A stretch of 64,000 nt of DNA, taken from positions 8,102,452-8,166,451 of the forward strand of contig NC_085089.1 of the NCBI RefSeq assembly GCF_963422355.1, given 5' to 3'. Positions 23,994 to 34,591 of the stretch are shown in pieces. The stretch comes from Corticium candelabrum (taxonomy: Eukaryota; Porifera; Homoscleromorpha; Homosclerophorida; Plakinidae). A program made the translations under genes and the position numbers. Numbering within the stretch: position 1 is the stretch's first letter; every line of letters starts with the position of its first letter. The notes beneath the pieces are model-generated. The model did not search any database, was not told the origin of the DNA, and saw nothing but the letters and a program-made list of their open reading frames with translations.

Positions 23994-25681
23994 AATGTAT
24001 TATTGTCACACTTTACTGCATCACTTACAGACCAAGTTACACTGTCACAGTTGTTCATTATATTGTTATTGTTCTAAACAATTCAGACTACTTTAAGTTA
24101 AGGTTGGGCATTATACATAGTGATATTTGTAAAGAAGGCTTAGTACACTAATAGCTGGAAATGAGACAGAAATCTAGACATAATGCTGTGACTGTAGGTT
24201 GTATAAAGCACAGCACAATATGGAAATGACCTAATAATAAGCAGCAGTTCATGTCTATTTGTAAAGACTCTGTCTGTCAACTGCAGTTAGTTTCTGAGCT
24301 AATGTAGCTGGACTTTTCACATGATCCATTTGCTTGTCAGAAGTATTGTTAAAATGTACAGGAACACAGTGTGTTATGATTGATGCAAATGGCAGACAAC
24401 ACTGTATGCCAATGGCAATTGTTCATATTGACTCATTAGAGAAGCAGAATCTCAGGTTTAACCTGATGATGATGTGATCATGGGATTAATGTTCAAGAGG
24501 CAAGAGCACCAGGAAAAATGAAATTTACGAAAAAGCTAGAGAAAGGTCAGATTAGAGAGAAGTAGTTTAACTGCGCAATATGTTGAAAACACTGTTTGGT
24601 TAATTAATATTAGTTGCAACAATGTATTTCAAAGATGCATCATGGGTGAAATCTAAACTTTTAGTCAACTGTCATGTTTACTACAGAGAGGTATGTATGT
24701 ATTTGTGATATATCGTGTACATAAAGCAGTAGAAGTCCTGTAAATCTTATTTTTGATTAACATGCTTATTTCCTAATTAAAGGCGTTTGCAACTTTATTA
24801 CCAACTTTCTACACTAATTAATAGGCAGTCTGTAATCATGTTGAACTCAGGATCACATTTTACTTTCGTATCTTGCTCTCATAGATTATTTGATCTAGAC
24901 AATCTTTCAAACTTGATTGAGACTGAGCATTTAGAAGGAATCTACGTGTATGTAGCTGTTTGTATGTGCTTGAAGTTTGAAATTAGAAGTCCCCATACAG
25001 GTTAATTAGTCATTCGACGCCCCTAATGCATTGTTTTGTTTCTTTCGAGTTAGCTGAGCCACACGTACTCATCAGAAAGTGAAACTCTAAATGAGGACAT
25101 CCCCTTCACATAGTGATTCTTTCCCCCTTGATTAGGGAAAGAAACTTCCCAGTTATTGTTTCTCCTAAGATCCTTCTAGTTCAGAGAATTGGTTGCTTTC
25201 ATAATATTATAACCAGAAATCTACTATAATGCTCTTCCTATCCTGTGATCAGGAAGAGTTTTATGTGCAACATGTAGTGCTAGCTAAGTGTACGTACAGG
25301 ACTTATGGTGTTAATGTATGTACATGTCCACGACATATGGTGTTAATGTGTACACAGTTATATGGTATATTGTAGGTAGTGTTTGGGTATCTCGACTTCA
25401 GAGGATTTCCTTTTCACAGTAACTGTGAAGGCAGACGCTAATTATTTTCACGCAAGATTAGAAGTGTGAACAAATCTCAATGTCGAAGCCTTTCATCTTG
25501 AGGTAGTAATTCATAGCAAATTAGTGTTAAAATATACCTCAGACTACGATACAGGCAATAGCTGCTCTCCCAGTTCAAAAGCTCAGGCTACCTACTAATT
25601 CTATCTCAAATCAAATATTTCAAAAAAAAAACTCTTGCACAAGTGAAAACATTGTCATAGTCATTGTCATAATGTTAACAG
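23994..25681 (+). other. Intergenic region, convergent 3' ends
   Basis: No supported coding region in 1.7 kb. The right part presumably includes the 3' UTR of the C/EBP gene on the minus strand. Three short perfect hairpins lie at 25117-25429 (listed separately). Confidence 0.6.
25117..25429. other. Cluster of three perfect hairpins
   Basis: Stem TTCTTTCCC/GGGAAAGAA (25117-25143, 9-nt loop), stem CTCTTCCT/AGGAAGAG (25232-25258) and near-palindrome TTCACAGT-A-ACTGTGAA (25413-25429). All lie within about 570 bp downstream of the C/EBP stop codon, so they may be RNA structures in its 3' UTR. Confidence 0.45.
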
Positions 25682-26479
25682 TCAACTGTCCTGATCAGCA
25701 CGTCGAACTAATGGCGACAACTCCTTTCCTTGGGCGCCAGACACTGGATGACTAGCAAAGAGACTCTTGAGGACTTCTAGTTCCTTCGTGAGTAACGCGA
25801 TCCTCGCGTGAAGACGTTGATTCTCCTGCGTCAGCTCAGACACTCGGTTTTCTGTTTGCACGGTTCGCTGTCGACTCTTCTCTCTTGACTTCTTGACAGC
25901 CACGTTGTTTCGCTCTCTTCTCTTTCTGTACTCTTCGCTAGTCTTATCCATCGTCTGCCAACGTCGTTTTGATCCAGCGGCCGTCTTTCTAGACGCTTGA
26001 TCTCCGCTACCAACAGATGAAATGTCCAGCATGGATGAAGGGGTAGGCGTGGTCTTTGTCGAAACAGCTGTTGACTCGAAGCTCAGCATCGTCTGGTTCG
26101 AGAACTGCTGCATGTTAAGACCGTTTCTATGAAGTTGATGATCAGATCTCGACGTAGGGATCGGTTCCATCTTGGGTGCGTGCAGTTGCATCAGATTTGG
26201 GGAACGTGACCTCGAATTCATGCCAGGCTGTCTAAAGAGCTCGTCGAACAGTTCCTGATTTGCGGCAACCGCCTCCTGGTTGCTCGAAGGATCCAACAGA
26301 GCAGAGAGATCGACGGCCGTCTCGGTAGCTAGCAGCGAACTGAAGTCTGCTGAATTGGTCGAGTTGTTTGAGATACTGCAGGCCGTGTGACTGGAAACGG
26401 GAAGCAGGAGTAGCTCCTTCTTATCTTCTTCGCGGTCCTCCGGATAAAAGTCGAAATAACTATGACCTTGATGCGCCAT
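25682..26479 (-). CDS. C/EBP-family bZIP transcription factor, ~265 aa
   Basis: Intronless. The basic region (EYRKRRERNNVAVKKSREKS) is the C/EBP signature, followed by a leucine zipper (ELTQENQRLHARIALLTKEL) and LKSLFASH, closest by eye to C/EBP-gamma. Unlike gamma, it also has an upstream acidic segment VDLSALLDPSS...ELFDELF resembling the transactivation box of C/EBP-alpha (DISAYIDP...ADLF). Such factors bind the palindrome ATTGCGCAAT as dimers. The open frame extends to 26608 but has no ATG there, only a GTG, and a stop lies just upstream. The first ATG (26477-26479) is therefore chosen, unless a 5' exon supplies the start. It is divergent from WASHC1, with 347 bp between start codons. Confidence 0.88.
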   Translation of the reverse strand: MAHQGHSYFDFYPEDREEDKKELLLLPVSSHTACSISNNSTNSADFSSLLATETAVDLSALLDPSSNQEAVAANQELFDELFRQPGMNSRSRSPNLMQLHAPKMEPIPTSRSDHQLHRNGLNMQQFSNQTMLSFESTAVSTKTTPTPSSMLDISSVGSGDQASRKTAAGSKRRWQTMDKTSEEYRKRRERNNVAVKKSREKSRQRTVQTENRVSELTQENQRLHARIALLTKELEVLKSLFASHPVSGAQGKELSPLVRRADQDS

Positions 26480-26826
26480 GGACTTCGCTGCGCATGCTGC
26501 AGGTTCAACTAGTTGAGAATGGATCGGGAATGAGTCGCAATAGGAGCCAAGAAAGTCGCCCTGATGTAGAAACTGTTCGCCAAACTGCGTAATCTTGACG
26601 GTTTCCACAGAGCTCTCAAACTGCTACACGCACTGGAAGGGTCGGGCGGTAAATGAGGTCAGCGAACTTCCGCCCCCAAATTTGGATCTGACATCATCGT
26701 CACATGAGGTTGCATCACACTGTTTGTGTGCGCATGCTTCTTGTTATTCGGGACGACGGCACGTGACTCGACGTCTTGTGATTTCGAATTCACATTTGTG
26801 TTTTTGTTTCGTCTTGGGGTAACGTA
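26480..26826. promoter_or_regulatory. Bidirectional promoter, C/EBP / WASHC1
   Basis: GC-richer 347-bp interval between divergent starts, with GTGCGCATGCTT at 26728-26739 (NRF1-like half palindrome) and CACGTGACTCGACG at 26760. Another TGCGCATGC lies at 26489 in the 5' part of the C/EBP transcript. Confidence 0.5.
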
Positions 26827-28284
26827 ATGCCTGTACAGTCCTACAACGTTCCCGTCATTTTACCTGATCTTCGAAAGGAAGAGTCCCTTTATCAAGTCGC
26901 CGATACCCTCAACCATCTCGAACGTGTGGCGAACGACGTGTTTAACCGAATCAGTCGTCGTGTTGCTGAAAATCGTGATCGCTTGTCAGCCGTCAATAAT
27001 CGAGTCAATCTTGCTTTAGCGAAGATCGAGAAAGTGAAGGGAAGTACAAAGGCAACGCGTGTGTTTAGCAGCTCTAAATATCCGGCTCCCGATCAGTTAG
27101 AGGCGTCTAAATCACTTTACACGGACGTGGAAGAGGATGTGGAAAATGTACGACACTCGAGGGCGAAGTTTGAAAGCCGGTTAGTGACTGTTGATGAAAA
27201 AGTGTTGAAAGATAAACAGCAATTTCACAGTTGCAATATTGACATTGATCGACTGAAAAAGAAACAAAGGGAGAGGGAAAGACAACAGCAGACGGAGGAT
27301 GATGAGGCAGGAGAAGGGTTAGGTAGGCTACCTCGAGTCATACCTTCTGTCAGTTCTCTGCTTCTCTTCAACACAGCCGAGAACCCATACAAGAAATATG
27401 TTATGTTGGATCCTTTAGCGGGTGTTGTTACAAAGACAAAGAAGGATGTTGAAGAGGAAGAGCGACAGATTGGTGCTGCACCGACAACAATTGCTCAGAG
27501 AGAAGAGATGGCAAGGATGACAAGAGAAAGCTACTTCTACAAGCCAGAGATAGGTGAAGTGCCTGATATTGATGTTCCAGTTGATCTTCCTGATTTACCA
27601 GGAATTGCTGGTGATATGACATATTCCTTGGATCTGGGACCATCCATAGCACCTTCTGTTCCTGGCTCCAATATGCCAGAATTGCCAAGCATCGAACCTG
27701 ATAAACCTCCTGAAATAGCTGGAGATGTTTCAGTTCCACCACCTCCACATGCACCTCCTGGACCTTCTGCACCTCCACCACCACCTGGAGATGCTGCTCC
27801 TCCTCCACCACCACCACCACCACCTGGTCCTCCTCCTCCCCCATCTGATATAACACCAACTTTGCCTCCAATTGCAGGAGAGGAAGTAGAAGAGACATCC
27901 ACACCTACACCCTCTCTTCCTGCTGGTGATGGAGGAAGAGGTGACCTACTTGCAGCAATAAGACAAAACAATAAAGCAAAGTTAAAAAACGCAAAAGATA
28001 GGAAGCCTCGTAAGAAAGCAAACATAGAAGAGGAGAAACCTGCTGCTGGTGGTGGTGATTTGATGAGTGATTTAATGGCCAAACTTTCACTCAGACGGAA
28101 GGGAATATCAGGAACTAAGAAGGCGGGTGACAAAGAAGGGGAAGGCTCTGTGGCTCCTGGGTTGCCACCTACGCCAAGGAGTGATCTTAGTGGCAACCCA
28201 ACCATGGAAAGAATGTCTGCAATGATTCCTGTTAGTGAGGAGGCTGATGGCAGTGGATCCGAAGGAGACTGGGATGAGGATTGA
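26827..28284 (+). CDS. WASHC1: WASH complex subunit 1
   Basis: Intronless 485-aa nucleation-promoting factor that activates Arp2/3 on endosomes as the catalytic part of the WASH complex. The N-terminal WASH homology domain (residues about 1-170) includes the marker stretch KIEKVKGSTKATRVFSSSKY. VSSLLLFNTAENPYKKYVML and LDPLAGVVTKT follow, then DIDVPVDLPDLPGIAGD, a polyproline region (about 300-345), a WH2 segment (GDLLAAIRQNNKAKLKNAKD), a central segment (DLMSDLMAKLSLRRKGISG) and an acidic Trp-containing C terminus (EGDWDED). All domains are in the usual order and the length is normal for the family. The start is the first ATG, preceded by stops. Confidence 0.97.
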   Translation: MPVQSYNVPVILPDLRKEESLYQVADTLNHLERVANDVFNRISRRVAENRDRLSAVNNRVNLALAKIEKVKGSTKATRVFSSSKYPAPDQLEASKSLYTDVEEDVENVRHSRAKFESRLVTVDEKVLKDKQQFHSCNIDIDRLKKKQRERERQQQTEDDEAGEGLGRLPRVIPSVSSLLLFNTAENPYKKYVMLDPLAGVVTKTKKDVEEEERQIGAAPTTIAQREEMARMTRESYFYKPEIGEVPDIDVPVDLPDLPGIAGDMTYSLDLGPSIAPSVPGSNMPELPSIEPDKPPEIAGDVSVPPPPHAPPGPSAPPPPPGDAAPPPPPPPPPGPPPPPSDITPTLPPIAGEEVEETSTPTPSLPAGDGGRGDLLAAIRQNNKAKLKNAKDRKPRKKANIEEEKPAAGGGDLMSDLMAKLSLRRKGISGTKKAGDKEGEGSVAPGLPPTPRSDLSGNPTMERMSAMIPVSEEADGSGSEGDWDED

Positions 28285-28774
28285 TTGATTGCTATTGTAG
28301 TCACTGTCAATGTTATTGGGTAATGATAAGGACCTTAGTTGTGGTTCATATACTTTGATATTTGTTGAGCTTAGCTGATGAGAAATCAACTAACTGTACT
28401 GCTAGAAATCCTGTATTTACATGTTTACTTGGGCAGTGCATTGTGTATTGTGTTGACAAGGAATAGTAAGGTTTCCCTGGTCCAGATAGCCAGAAGGAAT
28501 GAAATATGTTCCCAAAGGAACTCATATCATGCAGTTGTATTTCGTTTTTGTTCTGGTCGAGCCTCAAAGTAAATACAGTAAATGTAAATAAGTAAACGTC
28601 ATGGAGGCCAGACACCACATCTCAAGTTATAAAGTGATACAGATGTTTTTCTATTGGTATTTTCTAATCAAGATACTCTGATACATAAGAACACTTACTA
28701 CATGGATACAGATTGGCTTAAAATAATTGAACAACGTGTCTAAGGATTTGCTATCTTTATGGAAACAGTACATA
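28285..28774. other. Convergent intergenic spacer WASHC1 / MYND gene
   Basis: 490 bp between two stop codons; it should hold both 3' UTRs. No coding or repeat signal was seen. Confidence 0.6.
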
Positions 28775-31700
28775 CTACTTGCTAGGTGTACAGTGTTTCT
28801 TGTGATCTTTCCAATCCTTCTTTTGGCATTCGGTGCTGCAGTACAATGTAATGTGGCAACGACTACATCGTTTTAGATTGGGTGTACTTGACAAGCACAA
28901 TGAGCAGCAATTGCTTGATCTTGACTTTGCCATTTGTGGACTTCCACGGTGGCCCTTTTCATCATTAAAAATTTGTTGAAAATATTTCATAAACTGCCCA
29001 AACAGCATAGGCATATTCCCAAACGCAAGAGGTCCTTGCGGGTACAATGGAACTAGGAAACTTCGTTGGAGGTGGATATCTATTTGCACATATTCAGGTG
29101 TTTCATGTAACAAAAGCTGAGAATTTGTTTCCAACAACTGGATCAAAAATTCAATGGATGACAAACTTGTTGGAATTGAGATGTGGACATTATTGCTCAC
29201 ATTCATGTAAGACAGGAACTGCTTTGCATATGATGTAAGTGGGTTATGTGCTACAAGGTAATCCAGTACAATCACTGGTACTCCACCTGAGGTAATACGT
29301 AACTTTGGCATGTGAGCCAAAAGAACGGTTTCCGGAGAGCTTAGTGATACAAAGTAGTTTCGAAGTTGAGAAAGTTTGACAACACCTTGTTTGTATGCAT
29401 CGTGATCTAGCAGAGTTGTAAACATGATATTGATATGTCTCCTGACATCCAAATATTTGTCTTGACCGAATGGCAATTCATGTACCATGAAAGCTGTTAT
29501 TTCTTCTGGAGTAAACATAGAGCTAGGAACACCCAATGGTCTGTTTACTGGCCACTCATAAAGTGAGTCCAAATTTAGTTTTTCTCTTTGTGCTTTTATA
29601 GAAAGAGCAGATTTCTTGAGAATGACCACAATGTGTTGTTCATCATCTATCCATGCTTTGCAGTCATGACTGGTATCGATGAAGGCTGGCAGCCATACCA
29701 TAGTTTTAAAGGATCGTGGAGTTGTTTCTTCTGTCTTGATTTGGATGTGTAGATTGACAGCCAGATGATTCTTTTCATCACACGATGCCCTCACTGCCAC
29801 ATTAGATCTCGAGCAAGACTCTATTCGTGTTTGGAGCTTTACTTGTACTCTAAAGCTCTTTTTTGATTCAAACAGAGACGACACAGAAACCTCAACTGCT
29901 TCTTGGTTCTTGGCACATGATGTCTTTTGTACTGAAAGCATAGACTTTTGCCTTCTCTGTGTAAGTGTTAACTGTTGTTGAGGTTTAGGCACAGATGTCT
30001 GTAGTGGCTTATATAAAAGCAATCCTGATCGCAATGACAAAGCAACAAACACGACATTTTTTGCACAGGCATTAGGACCTAGGATTGCAGGAACACTGAT
30101 TTCCACTTGGAGGTCCCGAATTAGGATTTGGATGCTGTCGATAAACTGAAGATGATTACTGTTATGTTTAATCCAAGGAAACACTGTCATCTCTTGTGAA
30201 ATGCTGAATTTTTCTGTTGTCATATTTTCTATCATTATCCAGCCAACAACAGGACAGCAATCCGTCACACCCGCTAAAGTAGGTTTTACATCACAGATTA
30301 GAGTCTCCAGATTACAACTGTTGGCAAAGTATGGATGCAAGGGCTTTGTGGGTTGATATTCTGGTGGACACAAACACAAACTTGACACTTGAACATCAAA
30401 TGCAAAGACATCTAGAGATCTGGTACCATATACGTTTGCTGTTGTTTCACACTTTTTTACCTTATCATAAAGATAATCAAAAAGTTCTCTAGGGTTATCT
30501 AGCGTTTGTGCAACACTACACAACAGACGGAGCAGATTTGGAATGGATTTGAAGAAAAAATTGTCTCGTAACTCTTGAAAGAAGCAGCCAGTATATATAT
30601 CATATACAGACATGAGATATGTGTCAATCATTTGACGAAAGACACAATCAGATGGATTTGGCATCAGTTGTAGTGCAGTGGGAGATAATCCAATAGGATA
30701 AGGAGTTGACTTGAACTTGAGAGCTATACCAGTAACCATATTAGATCTGAATATACTTCCTCCACAGAATTTGCTATATTCATCAACAAGTAGACTGCTC
30801 TCAATAGGCAAAAAACATTGCAGTTTGAGACACGTGTTAAGCAAAGAGTATGAGAATCCCAGTGATTTATTTATCAACTGCTTACAATTTGAATAATCAG
30901 ACTGTGATTTGAGAAATTCTACCCACAATGTAGCATGGGGTTCAAGTCTGTTCAGTCTTGGGGATGCAAACAACAAGAGACTGACAGGGTCCAAGTAGTC
31001 TGCAAGATTGGATGTATCAATAACATCAAAAGTGATGTTGAATGGGATTCGCTGAGACAGAAAAGAATTGCAGTCTCCAACATCAAATGTTATCTGTAAT
31101 TTGGAATTGTTGGTGTCAGCGGCAAACGTCTTGATAAGACGTCTATATGCAGACTTTAATGTAGCAAGAAGAGTTTGATCATCTGCTTGGTAGTCAGTAG
31201 CCTCTGATCCACTGATGAGGAACTGAAAAGGTTGAGATGTGGAAGTGGGAAATTGTTTTAGTTCAGGATCAAACAGTGTCCAGTTGCAAGTATTTAGTTT
31301 TGCATTCTTGAGTACACTTCTACCTTGTCGGTCTCTTTCTAACATGTTTCCAGTTTGATAATAATGAAGCAATTCTTCTTGCATGGTTTCTGTTGCTGCC
31401 AAGTCCCTGTTTTGGAGCAATTCCGGCATCACTAACTGTTCATCAGTTATTGAGTGATAATTTAAATACTTTCCAATGAAATACGTTCTTGCCTGCGTAT
31501 TTCTGAGCTGAAGAGCTTCTTCCAAACTTGTAGTTTTAGTCTTCCAAAGTGCCCAGTTCTTCTTTATGTGCCACAAATGCTCAACAGTTGGAATGTGCAT
31601 GAATCCGTCTACAGCTGGAAAGTTGTTAAGAAGATGGTCGAGAAGATGATCTAGTTTATGTCCTGCACACTCATCCAAAGACAAATTCGCGTAGATGTTG

Positions 31701-32041
31701 CAAAACAAATCAAGGAAATGGTTTAAAGATTTCGTTTTCTGTGGTGCTTGACTGGCAAGTGTCAACAACAAAATATCTCTTGCGATAATAGCTTGACTGC
31801 AGTCGTTCACATAAAACTCGATTTTCCTCTTATCACCCATCTGTCGCCGGCTGTAGACACATTGCAGAATGTTCAAAATATCACCTGCTCCTTGCAAACA
31901 TATTCTCAAAGGTTGACTATCTGCACAATCGCAAATGGGGATATCTTCACAAAGATGGCGAACTGGAGTATTCCTAATAGCGTAGTAGAATGGTCGCGCA
32001 GCTGGAAATCGTGTTGGACTAAGAAACTTGCTTTGACTCAT
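28775..32041 (-). CDS. DUF4470 / MYND zinc-finger protein, 1088 aa
   Basis: Intronless. The first ATG is at 32039-32041; the frame extends slightly upstream but only from a non-ATG codon. The N terminus has a DUF4470-like block (LRICLQGAGDILNILQCVY ... IEFYVNDCSQAIIARDILLL, residues about 40-120), typical of proteins pairing this domain with a C-terminal MYND finger. The last 45 residues form a complete MYND finger (CSLC, CSRC, CSTEC, HKKHC), a protein-interaction zinc module. The 900-residue middle has no domain recognised by eye. No signal peptide or membrane helix is visible, so a cytosolic or nuclear protein is expected. Function is unknown; related proteins are commonly multigene families in invertebrates. 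It lies downstream of TRMT5 on the same strand. Confidence 0.85.
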   Translation of the reverse strand: MSQSKFLSPTRFPAARPFYYAIRNTPVRHLCEDIPICDCADSQPLRICLQGAGDILNILQCVYSRRQMGDKRKIEFYVNDCSQAIIARDILLLTLASQAPQKTKSLNHFLDLFCNIYANLSLDECAGHKLDHLLDHLLNNFPAVDGFMHIPTVEHLWHIKKNWALWKTKTTSLEEALQLRNTQARTYFIGKYLNYHSITDEQLVMPELLQNRDLAATETMQEELLHYYQTGNMLERDRQGRSVLKNAKLNTCNWTLFDPELKQFPTSTSQPFQFLISGSEATDYQADDQTLLATLKSAYRRLIKTFAADTNNSKLQITFDVGDCNSFLSQRIPFNITFDVIDTSNLADYLDPVSLLLFASPRLNRLEPHATLWVEFLKSQSDYSNCKQLINKSLGFSYSLLNTCLKLQCFLPIESSLLVDEYSKFCGGSIFRSNMVTGIALKFKSTPYPIGLSPTALQLMPNPSDCVFRQMIDTYLMSVYDIYTGCFFQELRDNFFFKSIPNLLRLLCSVAQTLDNPRELFDYLYDKVKKCETTANVYGTRSLDVFAFDVQVSSLCLCPPEYQPTKPLHPYFANSCNLETLICDVKPTLAGVTDCCPVVGWIMIENMTTEKFSISQEMTVFPWIKHNSNHLQFIDSIQILIRDLQVEISVPAILGPNACAKNVVFVALSLRSGLLLYKPLQTSVPKPQQQLTLTQRRQKSMLSVQKTSCAKNQEAVEVSVSSLFESKKSFRVQVKLQTRIESCSRSNVAVRASCDEKNHLAVNLHIQIKTEETTPRSFKTMVWLPAFIDTSHDCKAWIDDEQHIVVILKKSALSIKAQREKLNLDSLYEWPVNRPLGVPSSMFTPEEITAFMVHELPFGQDKYLDVRRHINIMFTTLLDHDAYKQGVVKLSQLRNYFVSLSSPETVLLAHMPKLRITSGGVPVIVLDYLVAHNPLTSYAKQFLSYMNVSNNVHISIPTSLSSIEFLIQLLETNSQLLLHETPEYVQIDIHLQRSFLVPLYPQGPLAFGNMPMLFGQFMKYFQQIFNDEKGHRGSPQMAKSRSSNCCSLCLSSTPNLKRCSRCHITLYCSTECQKKDWKDHKKHCTPSK

Positions 32042-32526
32042 GATGTCAATGTCAATAAAATAAATGGGTGTGGCTAAAAACTGCCAACACGTGATTGTGA
32101 TATCGTTGAGTTGCACAGCACGTGCACAAATGTGTGGGTCACACCTATTAAGTTAAGCCTATCAAAATGCAAGATCACTGGCATAGTTAGCTTTGAGCTT
32201 TGACTCGTCACATTCATACTATACTGTACAGTTTAACACAGGTCCTACACATTAGGTACATACACTACACTGTTTTTGCACTCAATGAATGGAGAGTACA
32301 GTGTAGGAGGAGAGAAGAAATCAGTCTGGTATACCGAGGCTACATGTTAATAGAGCTTTAGGCTGCTGTGGTGTTGATTTCAACCATCTTTACTTTATTA
32401 GTGAATTGTTACTTCTTTATCATTCATTAATTACAATTGTCTTACTAAACTACTTTCACAGAGCAGTGTTAAAGGACAATACAAGATAATTGTCAAAGTG
32501 TAAATTGTTATTCAGACAACATGGTG
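32042..32526. other. Intergenic spacer TRMT5 3' side / MYND gene promoter
   Basis: 485 bp containing the presumed TRMT5 3' UTR and MYND gene promoter. No coding signal was seen. Confidence 0.6.
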
Positions 32527-34469
32527 TCACAAATTCAATTCTTCACTAGTCACATTCCTTGAACCTGCAGGATATACTTCATGAGTTTTCACTTTCTTTG
32601 CTGCTGGCTCTGCCATACATGTACATACTACAGTACATGTACTACATGTGCATGTGCAGTGAAGGCACATACTAGTATATAAGTAGTATGCGAGCAACTT
32701 GTGACATGCATTATAGATGTTTATACACACTACTGTAGCTTACCTTCAGCATCACTGTCAGCATCATTGCTGGTCTTGAAAGCCACAACATGTGGTAGTT
32801 TGAATTGGACACATAGCATCACTTTATTTGGAGCAACATCTCGGACACGATGAACGTTAGCTTCAATTTTTGTTCCTAGCATGTGTTCACATTGCTGTCT
32901 TGCATCTTCTTCAGGATTAGGTGCTTTACTAAAGCAATAGCAATAGATGGTTGGAAGAGCAACATTTTTTAAACCCTTCAACAGCCCTTGAAAGATATCC
33001 AGAAATTTTATGGCTGTAGCAGGCAGATTCATTACAATGCAAGTGAACATTGGTGAAATAATAGAGTGTTGGAATTCATGGTTATGTTTGGCAAATTCTT
33101 GTTCCTCAATCAATCGGTGGCTTGACTGGATTTCTTGCATTACTTTCTTTACAAAGTCACGACCATCCAAATTATAAGCTCTGATTCGACTCTCTACTCT
33201 GTTTATCTTTACATTATTACAGAGTGCTTGATACGCAGCAGGGTTGAGGTCATTTGCATATACCATACAACCTTTCTTGCCAGCAGGCAAAGCAAACGGT
33301 CCAACACCAGCAAACAGATCACACACAACATCATTCAATGTCAAGCTGTCTATTATACGACTGTGTTCAGTATGAAGACGTGAGTTCCAGTACACTTGTG
33401 AGAAATCAAATGTGAACATGCAACCGTTCTCTCGAACCGTTGCTATCATATCATCTGAGCCTGCTAGCACCTCCATTTTAAAGAATCTATACGTCTCTTG
33501 GATATCCGATAATTTGTTCACTACAGTACGAATGTGTGGATTGTTCTTGTCCAGTAAGACTTGACCAATCACATGTTTGTAGTCTAGCTGAGAATCGCGC
33601 AAGTTGACATGTGCAATGTGGCCTACTGTTTCAAACGAAGTAGTGACCTCCTCAATGTCATCTGGTAAGATAGCTCGAATCACCTGTTGGGCACTCCAGA
33701 CGTTATAATTCAGGTGCAACTGGTGGGTACACAAGGTGGCTTCTATTTGATTCAAATAGTCTTTGTCATCTGGTACTAAATTTCTTTGAACAGAATCAAT
33801 ATCACTGGGTGGCAACAAGATCAGCTTGTGTTTGCTACCCTGCATACAACGTTTCATTATTAGTCATCTGTCTATGTGTGGGTGTACTGTCATCATTAGT
33901 TCCTGCCTGTCTGTCTGTCTTTGTCTGTCTGTCCGTGTTTCTCTGTGTCCGTCTGTCTGTCTGTCTGTGTCTTTGTCTGTCCATCTGTTTTTCTCTCTCT
34001 GTGTGTGTGTCTGTGTGTGTGTGTGTCTGTCTGTGTGTCTGTCTGTCATTTATTCAGTATATCTGACTGTCAATACATACATTTTGAACATTGAAGTAAG
34101 AACATGGCATAATCACACTGCCAATCTGATTCATTAATATTATTCCTAATGATCTTGATATGACGTTCAGAAATGATACCGTTTTGTCTGTCAATGTGAT
34201 TTCAGTAAGTTTATTGCCTCCTACAATCGCACACCAACCTCTGCGTCATCATCACTGATAATAGTTTTAATGCCCTTGAAAGCGAGCAAACGTCCATCAA
34301 ACCGTTTTCTGACTGCACTGCAGTGTCGAGGCTCAACCCTCAAAGCAGGAATCGCAACAACCTTGTTAAATGCACTCCTATCTAATACTCGCATCCCGCG
34401 TACAGACTCTGGCGGCAAAAGAATATCCGCAGCCGCATCCATCAGCGAAATTACACAGCGCCTAGACAT
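32527..34469 (-). CDS. TRMT5: tRNA (guanine37-N1)-methyltransferase
   Basis: Trm5-family enzyme making m1G37 next to the anticodon from S-adenosylmethionine, which prevents +1 frameshifting; acts in cytosol, nucleus and mitochondria. Three exons: 34239-34469, 32744-33839, 32527-32609, in frame. Exon 1 carries [17 protein letters not shown], the D1-domain start. Exon 2 has the family blocks [31 protein letters not shown], then the Rossmann motifs [19 protein letters not shown] (SAM-binding), YANDLNP and NLDGRDF, and the catalytic-pocket NLPA ([13 protein letters not shown]). The C terminus is Lys-rich. The start is the ATG giving MSRRCVISL; an upstream in-frame ATG at 34493 is possible. It shares a 122-bp divergent promoter with the sororin-like gene. 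Confidence 0.95.
33905..34110 (-). mobile_element. (TGTC)n array with retroelement 3'-end fragment in TRMT5 intron 1
   Basis: Degenerate TGTC array (33905-34048) followed by TGTCAATACATACATTTTGA. On the minus strand this reads ...TGTATGTATTGACAG + (GACA)n, the same terminal block seen at the 3' ends of the retrotransposon copies at 57.6 and 61.5 kb. Probably a severely 5'-truncated insertion. Confidence 0.5.
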
Positions 34470-34591
34470 GTAATGCCAACTCCTGGTGCGCATGCTCAAT
34501 CACTGTAGAGTTGTTTGCCACATTGATAGCAGTCGCATTACTGTGTAACGTACACGACGCTTTCGCGTCGGAACGCTGGCTTGTTGGCATT
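34470..34591. promoter_or_regulatory. Bidirectional promoter, TRMT5 / sororin-like
   Basis: 122 bp between divergent starts, containing GGTGCGCATGCTCA at 34485-34498, the same NRF1-like core as in the other two divergent promoters. Confidence 0.5.

Noticed and set aside
26480-26608. 43-residue N-terminal extension of the C/EBP frame
   Set aside because: The frame there starts only at GTG and has a stop just upstream. Without evidence for a 5' exon or non-AUG initiation, the ATG at 26479 is preferred.
32042-32116. 25-residue extension of the MYND protein before its first ATG
   Set aside because: It starts at GTG, so it is treated as 5' untranslated sequence.
34511-34591. Upstream extension of the sororin-like frame that looks like a signal peptide
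   Set aside because: It begins at TTG, not ATG. The first ATG in frame is at 34592 and the region is the short divergent promoter with TRMT5.
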